Positions 43,912 through 51,156 of a stretch of DNA of 64,000 nucleotides are shown one piece after another. The translations under genes and the position numbers were made by a program. The notes beneath the pieces are model-generated. The model was not told where the DNA came from. It worked only from the letters and a program-made list of their open reading frames with translations, and did no database searches. Within the stretch, counting starts at the first letter, position 1, and each line of letters begins with the position of its first letter. Origin of the DNA: an uncultured Bacteroidales bacterium. GTDB lineage: Bacteria > Bacteroidota > Bacteroidia > Bacteroidales > Paludibacteraceae. The DNA is taken from assembly GCA_902779705.1 (NCBI GenBank), contig CACZCR010000011.1, positions 39,405 through 103,404 of the forward strand, in the 5' to 3' direction.

Positions 43912-44432
43912 TTGATCTTACAGTATAAAACGTCTTCTCCGTCTATCTTCTTACGGAGCACCTCCTCTTTGTGTACCGGCTTGGGCTCCGTGTCCAAAGC
44001 TACGTACACCCAGTCGCCCTGACGTATCGTCATCTGCTCCGATACCTTGCTGATCGCCCGGTCAATGATATCTGCATAGCTTGTTTGCTCTGCCGGGAGC
44101 ACCCGGTCAATATCGAGCACCTTACCTATGGCGAGCGAGTAGTCAAAGCACGTCGCTTCGGTCCAGTTCTTGCCTTGCTTACGGGCTTCAGTTAGGCGGT
44201 CGTATGCCACAAAATCCAGTCCGTAGGCGATGCCGTCATAGTAGCGGTTAGCAAACCGCGGCTCTATATGCTTGCCCAGACGGCTGATGCGGGCGATCAC
44301 TACCTCTACGTAGCGCAGGTCGGCCGTGTGGTCGGGGATGAACATAGGCTTGTTACCATTCAGCAAGCACGAGTCGCATTTGACGACCAACTCCTCCTCA
44401 CCAAAATAATATGTCAGACCTATGATCTTCAT
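43908..44432 (-). CDS. Fumarylacetoacetate-hydrolase-family-like protein, probably degenerate
   Basis: 174 residues. Pattern MFIPDHTADLRYVEVVIARISRLGKHIEPRFANRYYDGIAYGLDF and FDYSLAIGKV match the FAH family. The metal-binding E-x-E (usually HYEAELV) reads YVEVVIA, so one Glu is missing, and the N-terminus is short. It may be a structural or inactive member. The last 4 nt overlap the porU start. Its promoter has the extended TTTGCATATATGC box. Confidence 0.65.
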   Translation of the reverse strand: MKIIGLTYYFGEEELVVKCDSCLLNGNKPMFIPDHTADLRYVEVVIARISRLGKHIEPRFANRYYDGIAYGLDFVAYDRLTEARKQGKNWTEATCFDYSLAIGKVLDIDRVLPAEQTSYADIIDRAISKVSEQMTIRQGDWVYVALDTEPKPVHKEEVLRKKIDGEDVLYCKIK

Positions 44433-44514
44433 TTCACCACATAACAGCGTGCAAAGTTACGATTTTTTTTGCATATATGCAAATAAAATTGCAAATTGGC
44501 AACTTTTTCTTAAC

Positions 44515-44575
44515 AAATCGTCAATTGTCAATTAATAAATCGTAAATCGTCAATCGTCAAATCGTCAATTAACAG
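44515..44575. repeat. Heptamer tract between FAH-like promoter and der
   Basis: AATCGTCAATTGTCAATTAA, AATCGTAAATCGTCAATCG and TCAAATCGTCAATTAA: ATCGTCA/ATCGTAA units up to the der stop codon. Confidence 0.75.
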
Positions 44576-45889
44576 CTATTTAGCGCGTATAAATAGCTGT
44601 ATGGGTGTCCCCTCAAAGTCCCACCAGCTTCTTAGTTTATTCTCCAGAAAGCGGCGATACGGTTCTTTGACGTATTGGGGTAGGTTGGCAAAGAACACAA
44701 AGGTCGGTATCTGGGTGTTCGGCAACTGGGTACAGTATTTGATCTTGATATACTTGCCTTTGATAGCAGGTGGCGGGTAGTTCTCTATCAGCGGCAGGAA
44801 CTTCTCGTTGAGCTGAGCGGTAGGCACTTTCTTCTGCTTGTTCTCATACACGTGCAATGCCGTCTCCATCACCTTGAAGATACGCTGTTTGGTGAGTGCG
44901 CTGGTGAAGATGATCGGAAAATCGGTAAACGGTGCTATACGCTCGCGGATAGCGGCCTCATAGGCTTTGATATCCTGGGTTGTCTTGCTCTCTACCAGGT
45001 CCCACTTGTTGACACAAACGACCAGTCCTTTCTTGTTCTTTTGGATCAGCGAGTAGATATTCAGGTCCTGTGCCTCGATGCCGCGTGTGGCGTCGATCAT
45101 CAGAATGCACACGTCCGAGTTCTCGATAGCACGTATCGAGCGAACAACCGAGTAGTACTCCAGGTCTTCGTTCACCTTAGCTTTCTTGCGGATACCGGCC
45201 GTGTCCACCAGATAAAAGTCTTTGCCAAACTTGTTATACCGCGTGTATATCGAATCGCGCGTTGTGCCCGGTATATCGGTTACAATCGAGCGGTCCTCGC
45301 CGATGAACGCGTTCAGTATGCTCGATTTGCCGGCATTAGGACGTCCTACGATCGCAAAACGCGGCAGGTCTTCTATCTCCTCGTCGGTGTCGGTCTTCTT
45401 AAACCGTGCCACCACCTCGTCCAGCAGGTCACCGCTACCCAGTCCGTTCTCGGCGGAGAGGATATAGGGTTCGCCCAGTCCGAGCTTGTAGAACTCAGCC
45501 GCACCATATTGGCTCTCGAACGTATCCACTTTGTTGACAGCCAGCACGGTTGGTTTCTTGGCTTGACGCAGCAGGTGTGCCACCTCCATGTCAAACTGTG
45601 TCACGCCTTCGTTCACATCCACCACCAGCAGCACCACATCGGCCTCCTTGATGGCGATATCCACTTGGCGGTTGATCTCCGATTCAAACGTATCGTCTGA
45701 GTTGACCACCCATCCGCCGGTGTCGATCACCGAAAACTCCTTGCCGCACCATTCGCATTTGCCATATTGGCGGTCACGCGTCGTACCGGCCGTATCCATC
45801 ACGATCGCCCTTCGTGTACCCGTCAGGCGGTTAAACAGGGTCGATTTCCCAACATTGGGACGACCCACTATAGCCACAATATTCGCCAT
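44576..45889 (-). CDS. der: Ribosome-assembly GTPase Der (EngA)
   Basis: 437 residues with two tandem G domains: GRPNVGKST (~8) with DTGGW, NKVD; and GRPNAGKSS (~182) with [15 protein letters not shown]. The C-terminal KH-like domain ends [11 protein letters not shown]. Acts in 50S subunit maturation. Follows slyD with a hairpin in between. Confidence 0.97.
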   Translation of the reverse strand: MANIVAIVGRPNVGKSTLFNRLTGTRRAIVMDTAGTTRDRQYGKCEWCGKEFSVIDTGGWVVNSDDTFESEINRQVDIAIKEADVVLLVVDVNEGVTQFDMEVAHLLRQAKKPTVLAVNKVDTFESQYGAAEFYKLGLGEPYILSAENGLGSGDLLDEVVARFKKTDTDEEIEDLPRFAIVGRPNAGKSSILNAFIGEDRSIVTDIPGTTRDSIYTRYNKFGKDFYLVDTAGIRKKAKVNEDLEYYSVVRSIRAIENSDVCILMIDATRGIEAQDLNIYSLIQKNKKGLVVCVNKWDLVESKTTQDIKAYEAAIRERIAPFTDFPIIFTSALTKQRIFKVMETALHVYENKQKKVPTAQLNEKFLPLIENYPPPAIKGKYIKIKYCTQLPNTQIPTFVFFANLPQYVKEPYRRFLENKLRSWWDFEGTPIQLFIRAK

Positions 45890-45923
45890 AATTTTTTATA
45901 TTATTTTTTTCTTTATTATGTGA

Positions 45924-46014
45924 GCTCATCAACTCAATTAGAGGCCTCTCGAACGGATTGGGACCGTGAGAGTAGTCGAGCAGGGGGCGAGTTACTCTAA
46001 TGAGTTGGATGAGC
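45924..46014 (-). other. Inverted repeat at the slyD 3' end
   Basis: GCTCATCAACTCAATTAGAG (45924-45943) pairs with CTCTAATGAGTTGGATGAGC (45995-46014) with two bulges. One arm encodes the last residues of SlyD. May be an RNA end structure or the scar of a small inserted element. Confidence 0.55.
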
Positions 46015-46582
46015 AGCACCCCTCTCCACCGCAGTCACACTCGCCTTTCGCCTTTTGCCCTTCGCTTTTACACTTACCGCAGCAATGCTTAGGGTGCCGT
46101 ATCGCCTCCAGCTCTTCGGGCGTTGCATCTCGTACGTCGATGATCTTGCCGACGAAGTGCAGGTCCTCGCCAGCCAGCGGGTGGTTGAGGTCGATGGTCA
46201 CCTTGTCGTCGGTTATCTCGATCACCTCGGCATTGATGTTAAACCCGTCTTCGGTGCGCATCGGGATGACGTTGCCTACATACACGTGCTCGTCGTCAAA
46301 CTCGCCGTCACCGTTGTAGAACATCTCCTTGGGCAGCTCTTTCACGCCCCGCTCATCATATTCGCCATAGGCTTCAGCGCAGGGTACCACAAAATCGAAT
46401 GCCTCACCTGCAGCCAGTTCGGCCACGCGGCTCTCAAACGCCGGCAACATCATGCCTACACCTTGACAGTACGCCATCGGCTGCTCTTCACTGGCACGAT
46501 GGATCATCGCTTCCTGTCCTTCTTGCTCGCCCTGAATATACAACTCAAAGCTCGCCTTTACCATTTGTTCGTTCTGTATCAT
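45992..46582 (-). CDS. slyD: SlyD-like FKBP peptidyl-prolyl isomerase
   Basis: 196 residues. FKBP core with an IF (insert-in-flap) region, here recognisable as VVPCAEAYGEYDERGVKELPKEMF and DLNHPLAGEDLHFVGKIIDV. The C-terminus is Cys/His-rich (HPKHCCGKCKS, CDCGGEGCCSS), a nickel-binding tail as in SlyD. Chaperone, isomerase and metal-delivery roles are known for the family. Confidence 0.92.
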   Translation of the reverse strand: MIQNEQMVKASFELYIQGEQEGQEAMIHRASEEQPMAYCQGVGMMLPAFESRVAELAAGEAFDFVVPCAEAYGEYDERGVKELPKEMFYNGDGEFDDEHVYVGNVIPMRTEDGFNINAEVIEITDDKVTIDLNHPLAGEDLHFVGKIIDVRDATPEELEAIRHPKHCCGKCKSEGQKAKGECDCGGEGCCSSNSLE

Positions 46583-46584
46583 AA

Positions 46585-46612
46585 ATTTTAAATCTTAAAT
46601 TTTAAATCTTAA
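46585..46612. repeat. AAATTTT/AAATCTT tract, lptD-slyD spacer
   Basis: TTTTAAATCTTAAATTTTAA and continuation: 7-bp TTAAATC/TTAAATT units between two co-directional genes. Confidence 0.6.
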
Positions 46613-46632
46613 ATCGGGGTCCCCGAAAATTT

Positions 46633-49560
46633 CTACCACCAACTTACTCTCTTGTTGGTACTTTCATTGCTATTCTTATCATACTTCAGGTCGCTGAGCA
46701 TCGAGGCGTTCACGCCGATGTGGAACGTATAGCTCTTGTTCGGACCAAAGGGCACAAAGCTGGCACTCATGTTCCAGCAGTGTAGGTCACGGCTCACGCT
46801 AAACGAGGCGGTATTGAACCGTTTGCGCACAAAGTCAAAGCTGGTGTTGGCGCTCACTTTCCATCCTTCGCCAAAGCCGATACTACCGCTCAGGATCAGG
46901 TTTTGGGTCCACACCATCTTATAGTACATCTTGTCGTAGTCAAACTCCGAACCTGCGCCGTATCGCAACGAGTAGGTCACCGACAGGCTCCACGGTATCT
47001 TCATCGCCATATAGCCGTCGTTGTCCCCGCTACTATGTTCGTGGTCGTCGTGCGAGTGGTCGTGTAGCTTGCTGTTCTGGCTGGTACCGTCCTCGTTCAT
47101 GGTTATCGGGTCGAGATTAGGCTGGTCGCCATCGGCGGCTTCGCCCTCCGGTGCACCGTCTTTCTTCTTGTCTTTCTTGCCAAACCACTTCTTGAAGGTC
47201 TGGTTGTTGAACGTATAGCTCAGGCTGAAGTTCGTTCCGCTCCAGTGGGGGAACTTGCCGTTGTGCCAGTATTGTTTGTTCGTTCTAACGGGCTTGCCAA
47301 ACTCGTTGAGCTGGTACATATACGGGTCGAGCTTGGTGCTCAGGTTGAGGGTGTAGTTCACCTTAGGTATCTTGATACGTATGCTCACGTCAAACAGGCT
47401 CCAGTTCATCGAGTCGGCGATGAAGTTATAGCCTCCCGATATCTTAAACTGGTCGATCAGGCTCACCACCTTAAACGGCTGTTTGCCGGTGGTGTCCTTG
47501 CGGTTGACGATCTTCATCTCCAGGTTGTTGTCCACCGAGAAGTTCAACATCGTGGCCTCGCCGCGCATCGCGTTGCCGTAGATACCGGTCGGGAAGCGCG
47601 AGTAGATCTGATGCGAATAGACGGGGTTGCCCAACTCGTCCACTTTCTGTATCTTACGTCCCTGTTCATCTTTCTCGCCGGTATAGACCGGTTCTTCGTA
47701 GCTGCCGTAGTAACCCCAGCCCTGTTTCTCGAAGTTGGGGTGGTAGCTAAACGACAAGCTCGGCGTCAGCACGTGGCGGAACTTCTCCACTTTGCTATTC
47801 TTAAAGATCTTCTTCGACGGCGTATAGAATCCGTACAGCTTGGTCGACATCGACAGCGAGGTCGAGAAATCGAACACGTTGTAGAATCCCGTCGTCGTGT
47901 CGGCTATGAGCTGCTGTTCCTGCTCGTCGAAGGTCTTATCCACACGCTGGAAGTACATCCTGTCGGTCATCGTGATGCTGGGGGTGATACTAATGTATTT
48001 GAACAGCATAAACGACGCCTGTGTCTGGACCGTGTGTTTGATACCGGTCTGCCAGTCGCGGAAGAAGTTAGAGTTTAGTATCTTGCTCTCTTTGATGTTG
48101 CTGACCGCTATCTTGGCTTCGCTCGAGTACTGGAGTGCTATCTTCTCGTACCATTTCTCTTTGCCGATCGGCTTCTTGCGTTTGAAGGGGTAGATACGGC
48201 TCATGTTGACCGACAACTGTGGCAGGGTCAACGACATCGTCGAGTCCTTGGTCTGTTGGCTCAGGCTCACGTTCATCGACAGACTCCACGGGCTGCCTCC
48301 GGGGAAGCGCTGGGTGTAGTTGATCGACGAACTCTTGACGTTCTCCGAGTACGCGTCGGTGTTGTAGTAGCTATTGATGTTCGACCTGTTGTATCCGCTG
48401 GTCGAGAAGTTGACATTGGCCGAGAAGTTACAATACGGGTTCGCTTTCGAGTCCTGGCTGTGGGACCACCGCACCGCGAAGTTGGTGACCTTGGAGTAGT
48501 CGGGCAGTCCTTTCTCGCTGGTTATATCCGTACGATAACTGATGTTCACGTTTCCCGAGAAATGGTACCGCCACACGTACTTAGACGCGGCATTGATCGC
48601 CCATGTACCACGCGAGTAGATATCGCCTTTCAGCTCCAGGTCCACATAGTCGTTGATGGCGAAGTAGTAACCTATACCCCGCAGGTACAGTCCGCGTTGC
48701 TGGTCGTCACCAAAGGTCGGCATTATCAGACCGCTGTTGTAGGTGTTGGTGAACGGGAAGAATCCGAACGGCACCGCCAGTGGCACCGGCACATCGCCCA
48801 CCACCATATATGCCGGTCCGCAGGCGATATAGTCACCCGGCTTGACCTTGGCTTTGGTCATCTTCAGGTAGAAGTGCGGATGCTCGTGGTTATTACAGGT
48901 GGTGTACTTGCCGCCGGCCATCATCATCACATCTTCGCCCACTTTCTTGGCTTTCTCGGCCAGGATGTATCCTTCGCCTTGTTGGGTGACCACGTTCTTG
49001 ATAAATCCCTTCTGCGTCTCGAGGTTATAGGTCATCTCGTTGGCGTTGTAGTTGTCCTTCGAGTCCTTGAACACAGGTCGGCCGATCCATTCTTCGTTGA
49101 TCGAGTCATACCGTCCGGTGGCATAGATGGTGTTGCTGTCCATGTTCATACGTATGTACTCGCTCTGCAGCTCCATGCCTTCGAACTTCACATCGCTTTG
49201 GCCGTATAGCACGGCTGTACCGTTCTTGTTGACCACCATCGAGTCGTTCGACTGATACGGTATCGGCGATTGGAACGCGTCGCTGTGCCTGATCTCGGTC
49301 ACGGTATCGACCTCTTCGTCGGGGATGGTGTCGCTCAGTATGTCGCTCAGACGGGTAGGGGACAGTTGGTCGGGATGGATCACCTTGTCCGACATCGTCA
49401 CCCGCTGTGCATCCACGAGCAATGATACGGCCGACAGTGCTGCCACCAGCACCATCCGGATCCATGCCTTTTTACCGGCCATGATCCATGCCTTTTTCCC
49501 GGCCATGTAACCTATCATTTTACCTATCTTATTTCCTATGTCACCTACACGCTCGCGCAT
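46633..49560 (-). CDS. lptD: LPS-assembly protein LptD homologue
   Basis: 975 residues from MRERVGDIGNKIGK, the first ATG after the promoter; a hydrophobic segment MVLVAALSAVSLLVDA follows as signal peptide. It has an OstA/LptA-like jelly-roll part (NGTAVLYGQSDVKFEGMELQSEYIRMNMDSNTIYATGRYD...) and a long C-terminal beta-barrel. Its LptE partner is not seen here. The signal-peptide n-region has a perfect 8-residue tandem duplication (MAGKKAWI twice). The barrel contains a His/Asp-rich loop (HDHSHDDHEHSSGDNDG) that could bind metal. Confidence 0.88.
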   Translation of the reverse strand: MRERVGDIGNKIGKMIGYMAGKKAWIMAGKKAWIRMVLVAALSAVSLLVDAQRVTMSDKVIHPDQLSPTRLSDILSDTIPDEEVDTVTEIRHSDAFQSPIPYQSNDSMVVNKNGTAVLYGQSDVKFEGMELQSEYIRMNMDSNTIYATGRYDSINEEWIGRPVFKDSKDNYNANEMTYNLETQKGFIKNVVTQQGEGYILAEKAKKVGEDVMMMAGGKYTTCNNHEHPHFYLKMTKAKVKPGDYIACGPAYMVVGDVPVPLAVPFGFFPFTNTYNSGLIMPTFGDDQQRGLYLRGIGYYFAINDYVDLELKGDIYSRGTWAINAASKYVWRYHFSGNVNISYRTDITSEKGLPDYSKVTNFAVRWSHSQDSKANPYCNFSANVNFSTSGYNRSNINSYYNTDAYSENVKSSSINYTQRFPGGSPWSLSMNVSLSQQTKDSTMSLTLPQLSVNMSRIYPFKRKKPIGKEKWYEKIALQYSSEAKIAVSNIKESKILNSNFFRDWQTGIKHTVQTQASFMLFKYISITPSITMTDRMYFQRVDKTFDEQEQQLIADTTTGFYNVFDFSTSLSMSTKLYGFYTPSKKIFKNSKVEKFRHVLTPSLSFSYHPNFEKQGWGYYGSYEEPVYTGEKDEQGRKIQKVDELGNPVYSHQIYSRFPTGIYGNAMRGEATMLNFSVDNNLEMKIVNRKDTTGKQPFKVVSLIDQFKISGGYNFIADSMNWSLFDVSIRIKIPKVNYTLNLSTKLDPYMYQLNEFGKPVRTNKQYWHNGKFPHWSGTNFSLSYTFNNQTFKKWFGKKDKKKDGAPEGEAADGDQPNLDPITMNEDGTSQNSKLHDHSHDDHEHSSGDNDGYMAMKIPWSLSVTYSLRYGAGSEFDYDKMYYKMVWTQNLILSGSIGFGEGWKVSANTSFDFVRKRFNTASFSVSRDLHCWNMSASFVPFGPNKSYTFHIGVNASMLSDLKYDKNSNESTNKRVSWW

Positions 49561-49674
49561 AATAAGCCAAATTAGCGTGCAAATATACGACAAAAATTGC
49601 ACATACGCAAATTTAAGTGCATTTTTTCGCCGAAAATGAGATAAACTCATTATAAAAAAGAGTTGAGGGGGCCT

Positions 49675-49710
49675 TAGTCGACCAGTTAACCAGTAGACCA
49701 GTAGACCATT
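49675..49710 (+). repeat. Octamer tract before M15 copy 2
   Basis: CGACCAGTTAACCAGTAGAC and CAGTAGACC: CCAGTnnA units leading into the ATG, with one more unit than before copy 1. Confidence 0.65.
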
Positions 49711-50151
49711 ATGGAAATCCGTCTATCCCGCAACTTTGTCCTCTCGGAGTTCACACGCTCCACTACTGCCGCCAAACTGGGCATCCCTAATACGCCCACA
49801 CCGGAGGACATCGCACGGCTCAAGCAGCTCTGCACAAAGACCCTCCAACCTATACGGGACGCGTGGGGCTCCGCACTAAATGTCACTTCCGGCTTTCGGG
49901 GATTCCGTCTCAATAAAGCAGTCGGAGGCTCAGACACCGGAGTTCACCCTCTTGGCTGGGCAGCAGATATAGTCCCTGCTAACGGCAAGATCAAAGAGTT
50001 CAAAGCCTTTGTCAAGTTCCTGCTCAAAAAAGGCCATATTCCCTTCGACCAATGCATCGACGAGAAGGATGGCAAACACGAATGGGTCCACCTCGGCTAC
50101 GCCAACCGCAAAGGCCTCCAAAGAAAACAATTTTTAACAAAACATAGATAA
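49711..50151 (+). CDS. M15-family peptidoglycan peptidase, copy 2
   Basis: 146 residues, identical to copy 1 except Ser30Thr and Ile128Leu, whereas the DNA differs at some thirty positions, almost all synonymous. The same VTSGFRGF, SDTGVHPLGWAADI and EWVHLGY motifs are kept. It stands alone, without the two-TM and lipoprotein genes that precede copy 1, but with the same upstream octamer tract and downstream terminator. So the gene cassette has been copied or acquired twice and kept functional. Confidence 0.85.
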   Translation: MEIRLSRNFVLSEFTRSTTAAKLGIPNTPTPEDIARLKQLCTKTLQPIRDAWGSALNVTSGFRGFRLNKAVGGSDTGVHPLGWAADIVPANGKIKEFKAFVKFLLKKGHIPFDQCIDEKDGKHEWVHLGYANRKGLQRKQFLTKHR

Positions 50152-50198
50152 TTCATAGTTAAAAAGGGTTCAAGTTTAGGTAGAATTAATGAATGGGG

Positions 50199-50227
50199 CA
50201 GGTTCCGCAGTGATGCGGGGCCTGTTT
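50199..50227 (+). terminator. Terminator after M15 copy 2
   Basis: CAGGTTCCGCA / TGCGGGGCCTG with loop GTGA, then TTTT. The stem sequence differs from the copy 1 terminator but pairing is preserved. Confidence 0.75.
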
Positions 50228-50415
50228 TGATTTGAAAATGTTTTTTTTGTTTATGTCTTTGTGTGCTTTGTACTCGTAGAGTTGTACTAATTGAAAGTAA
50301 AAGCTGTCTGGAAGCTTGCTTACAAGCAGGTTTTAGTAGCAATTTGTAAAAGAAGCCTCGCTTCTAAAGCACTCAAAGTGTTTTATGGGTTTTTGTTTAT
50401 TTTTAATGGGACACT
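50228..50415 (+). repeat. Structured repeat family, copy C
   Basis: ATGTTTTTTTTGTTTATGT, closing stem CTTTGTGTGCTTT (50257-50269), ACTCGTAGAG, GGAAGCTTGCTTACAAGC, hairpin AGAAGCCTCGCTTCT, complementary stem AAAGCACTCAAAG (50366-50378), TGTTTTATGGGTTTTT. About 85% identical, inverted, to copy D. Confidence 0.8.
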
Positions 50416-50430
50416 ATTGAATTTTTCATT

Positions 50431-50470
50431 AAAATTTGCATATATCACAAAAAAGTAGTATCTTTGCATC
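50431..50470 (+). promoter_or_regulatory. Promoter of the TonB-domain/MORN/metallo-hydrolase run
   Basis: TTTGCATATATC at -33 and TATCTTTG at -7 (50459-50466), the extended box seen elsewhere. Confidence 0.75.
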
Positions 50471-50482
50471 GGATTTTATTGG

Positions 50483-50531
50483 ACTACTGGGTGGAGATAG
50501 AGATAACGAAATAACAAAACAACAACCATAT
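50483..50531 (+). repeat. Direct repeat, first copy, 5' of the TonB-domain gene
   Basis: ACTACTGGGTGGAGATAGAG and following AATAACAAAACAACAACCATA recur at 51109-51158 as the end of a gene remnant and the next leader. This suggests that the TonB-domain gene between them arose by duplication or insertion. Confidence 0.8.
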
Positions 50532-50535
50532 TAGT

Positions 50536-50970
50536 ATGAAAAAAACTATCTTTTACTTCCTTTGCATAGCATTTACGCTAGTTGCGCCTATGGCGTTGGC
50601 GCAAGATGTGATGAATCCGGGCGAAGAGGAAGAAGTTTACATCGTTGTAGACCAAATGCCGGAGTTCCCCGGCGGCCGTCAGGCTTTGTTTGATTTCATC
50701 AGTACCAATGTCGTCTATCCGACTGTCGCACGGGAGAATGGTATAGAGGGCAAGGCTATCGTCCAGTTTGTGGTTGAAAAGGACGGCTCGATCACTCATA
50801 TTGAGGTTGTTCGTACGGCCGGCGATCCCTCGTTGGACAAAGAGGCTATACGTGTTGTCCGTGCGATGCCTAAATGGCTACCCGGCAAGCACCGCGGCAA
50901 AACCCTCCGTGTCAAATATACCGTTCCCTTCAACTTCCGCCTTACCGCCCCCGAGCCTAAGAAAAAGTAG
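50536..50970 (+). CDS. Secreted TonB C-terminal-domain protein
   Basis: 144 residues. Signal peptide MKKTIFYFLCIAFTLVAPMALA, acidic linker, then a free TonB-like C-terminal domain (MPEFPGGRQALFDFISTNVVYPTVARENGIEGKAIVQFVVEKDGSI...GDPSLDKEAIRVVRAMPKWLPGKHRGK). There is no TM anchor, so it is periplasmic, as in many Bacteroidetes TonB-box proteins. Partner unknown. Confidence 0.88.
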   Translation: MKKTIFYFLCIAFTLVAPMALAQDVMNPGEEEEVYIVVDQMPEFPGGRQALFDFISTNVVYPTVARENGIEGKAIVQFVVEKDGSITHIEVVRTAGDPSLDKEAIRVVRAMPKWLPGKHRGKTLRVKYTVPFNFRLTAPEPKKK

Positions 50971-50994
50971 ATTTGCAGCCAAAATCGATACCGT

Positions 50995-51140
50995 ATGAAG
51001 AAAGTTCTGTTGGCTATATTGTTCTGCTGCTGAACATCACCCTCAACGACGAGATACGCAAAGGAGGCTACACAGGCATCAAATCCTTCTACCACGTAGA
51101 TGCACAGAACTACTGGGTGGAGATAGAGATAACGAAATAA
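50995..51140 (+). pseudogene. Gene remnant: signal-peptide start joined to an orphan C-terminus
   Basis: ATG AAG AAA GTT gives MKKVLLAILFCC then a stop. The downstream frame reads ITLNDEIRKGGYTGIKSFYHVDAQNYWVEIEITK then a stop. It looks like a small secreted protein with an internal deletion or frameshift. Its last codons are the direct repeat also found upstream of the TonB-domain gene. Confidence 0.55.
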
Positions 51141-51156
51141 CAAAAACAACAACCAT

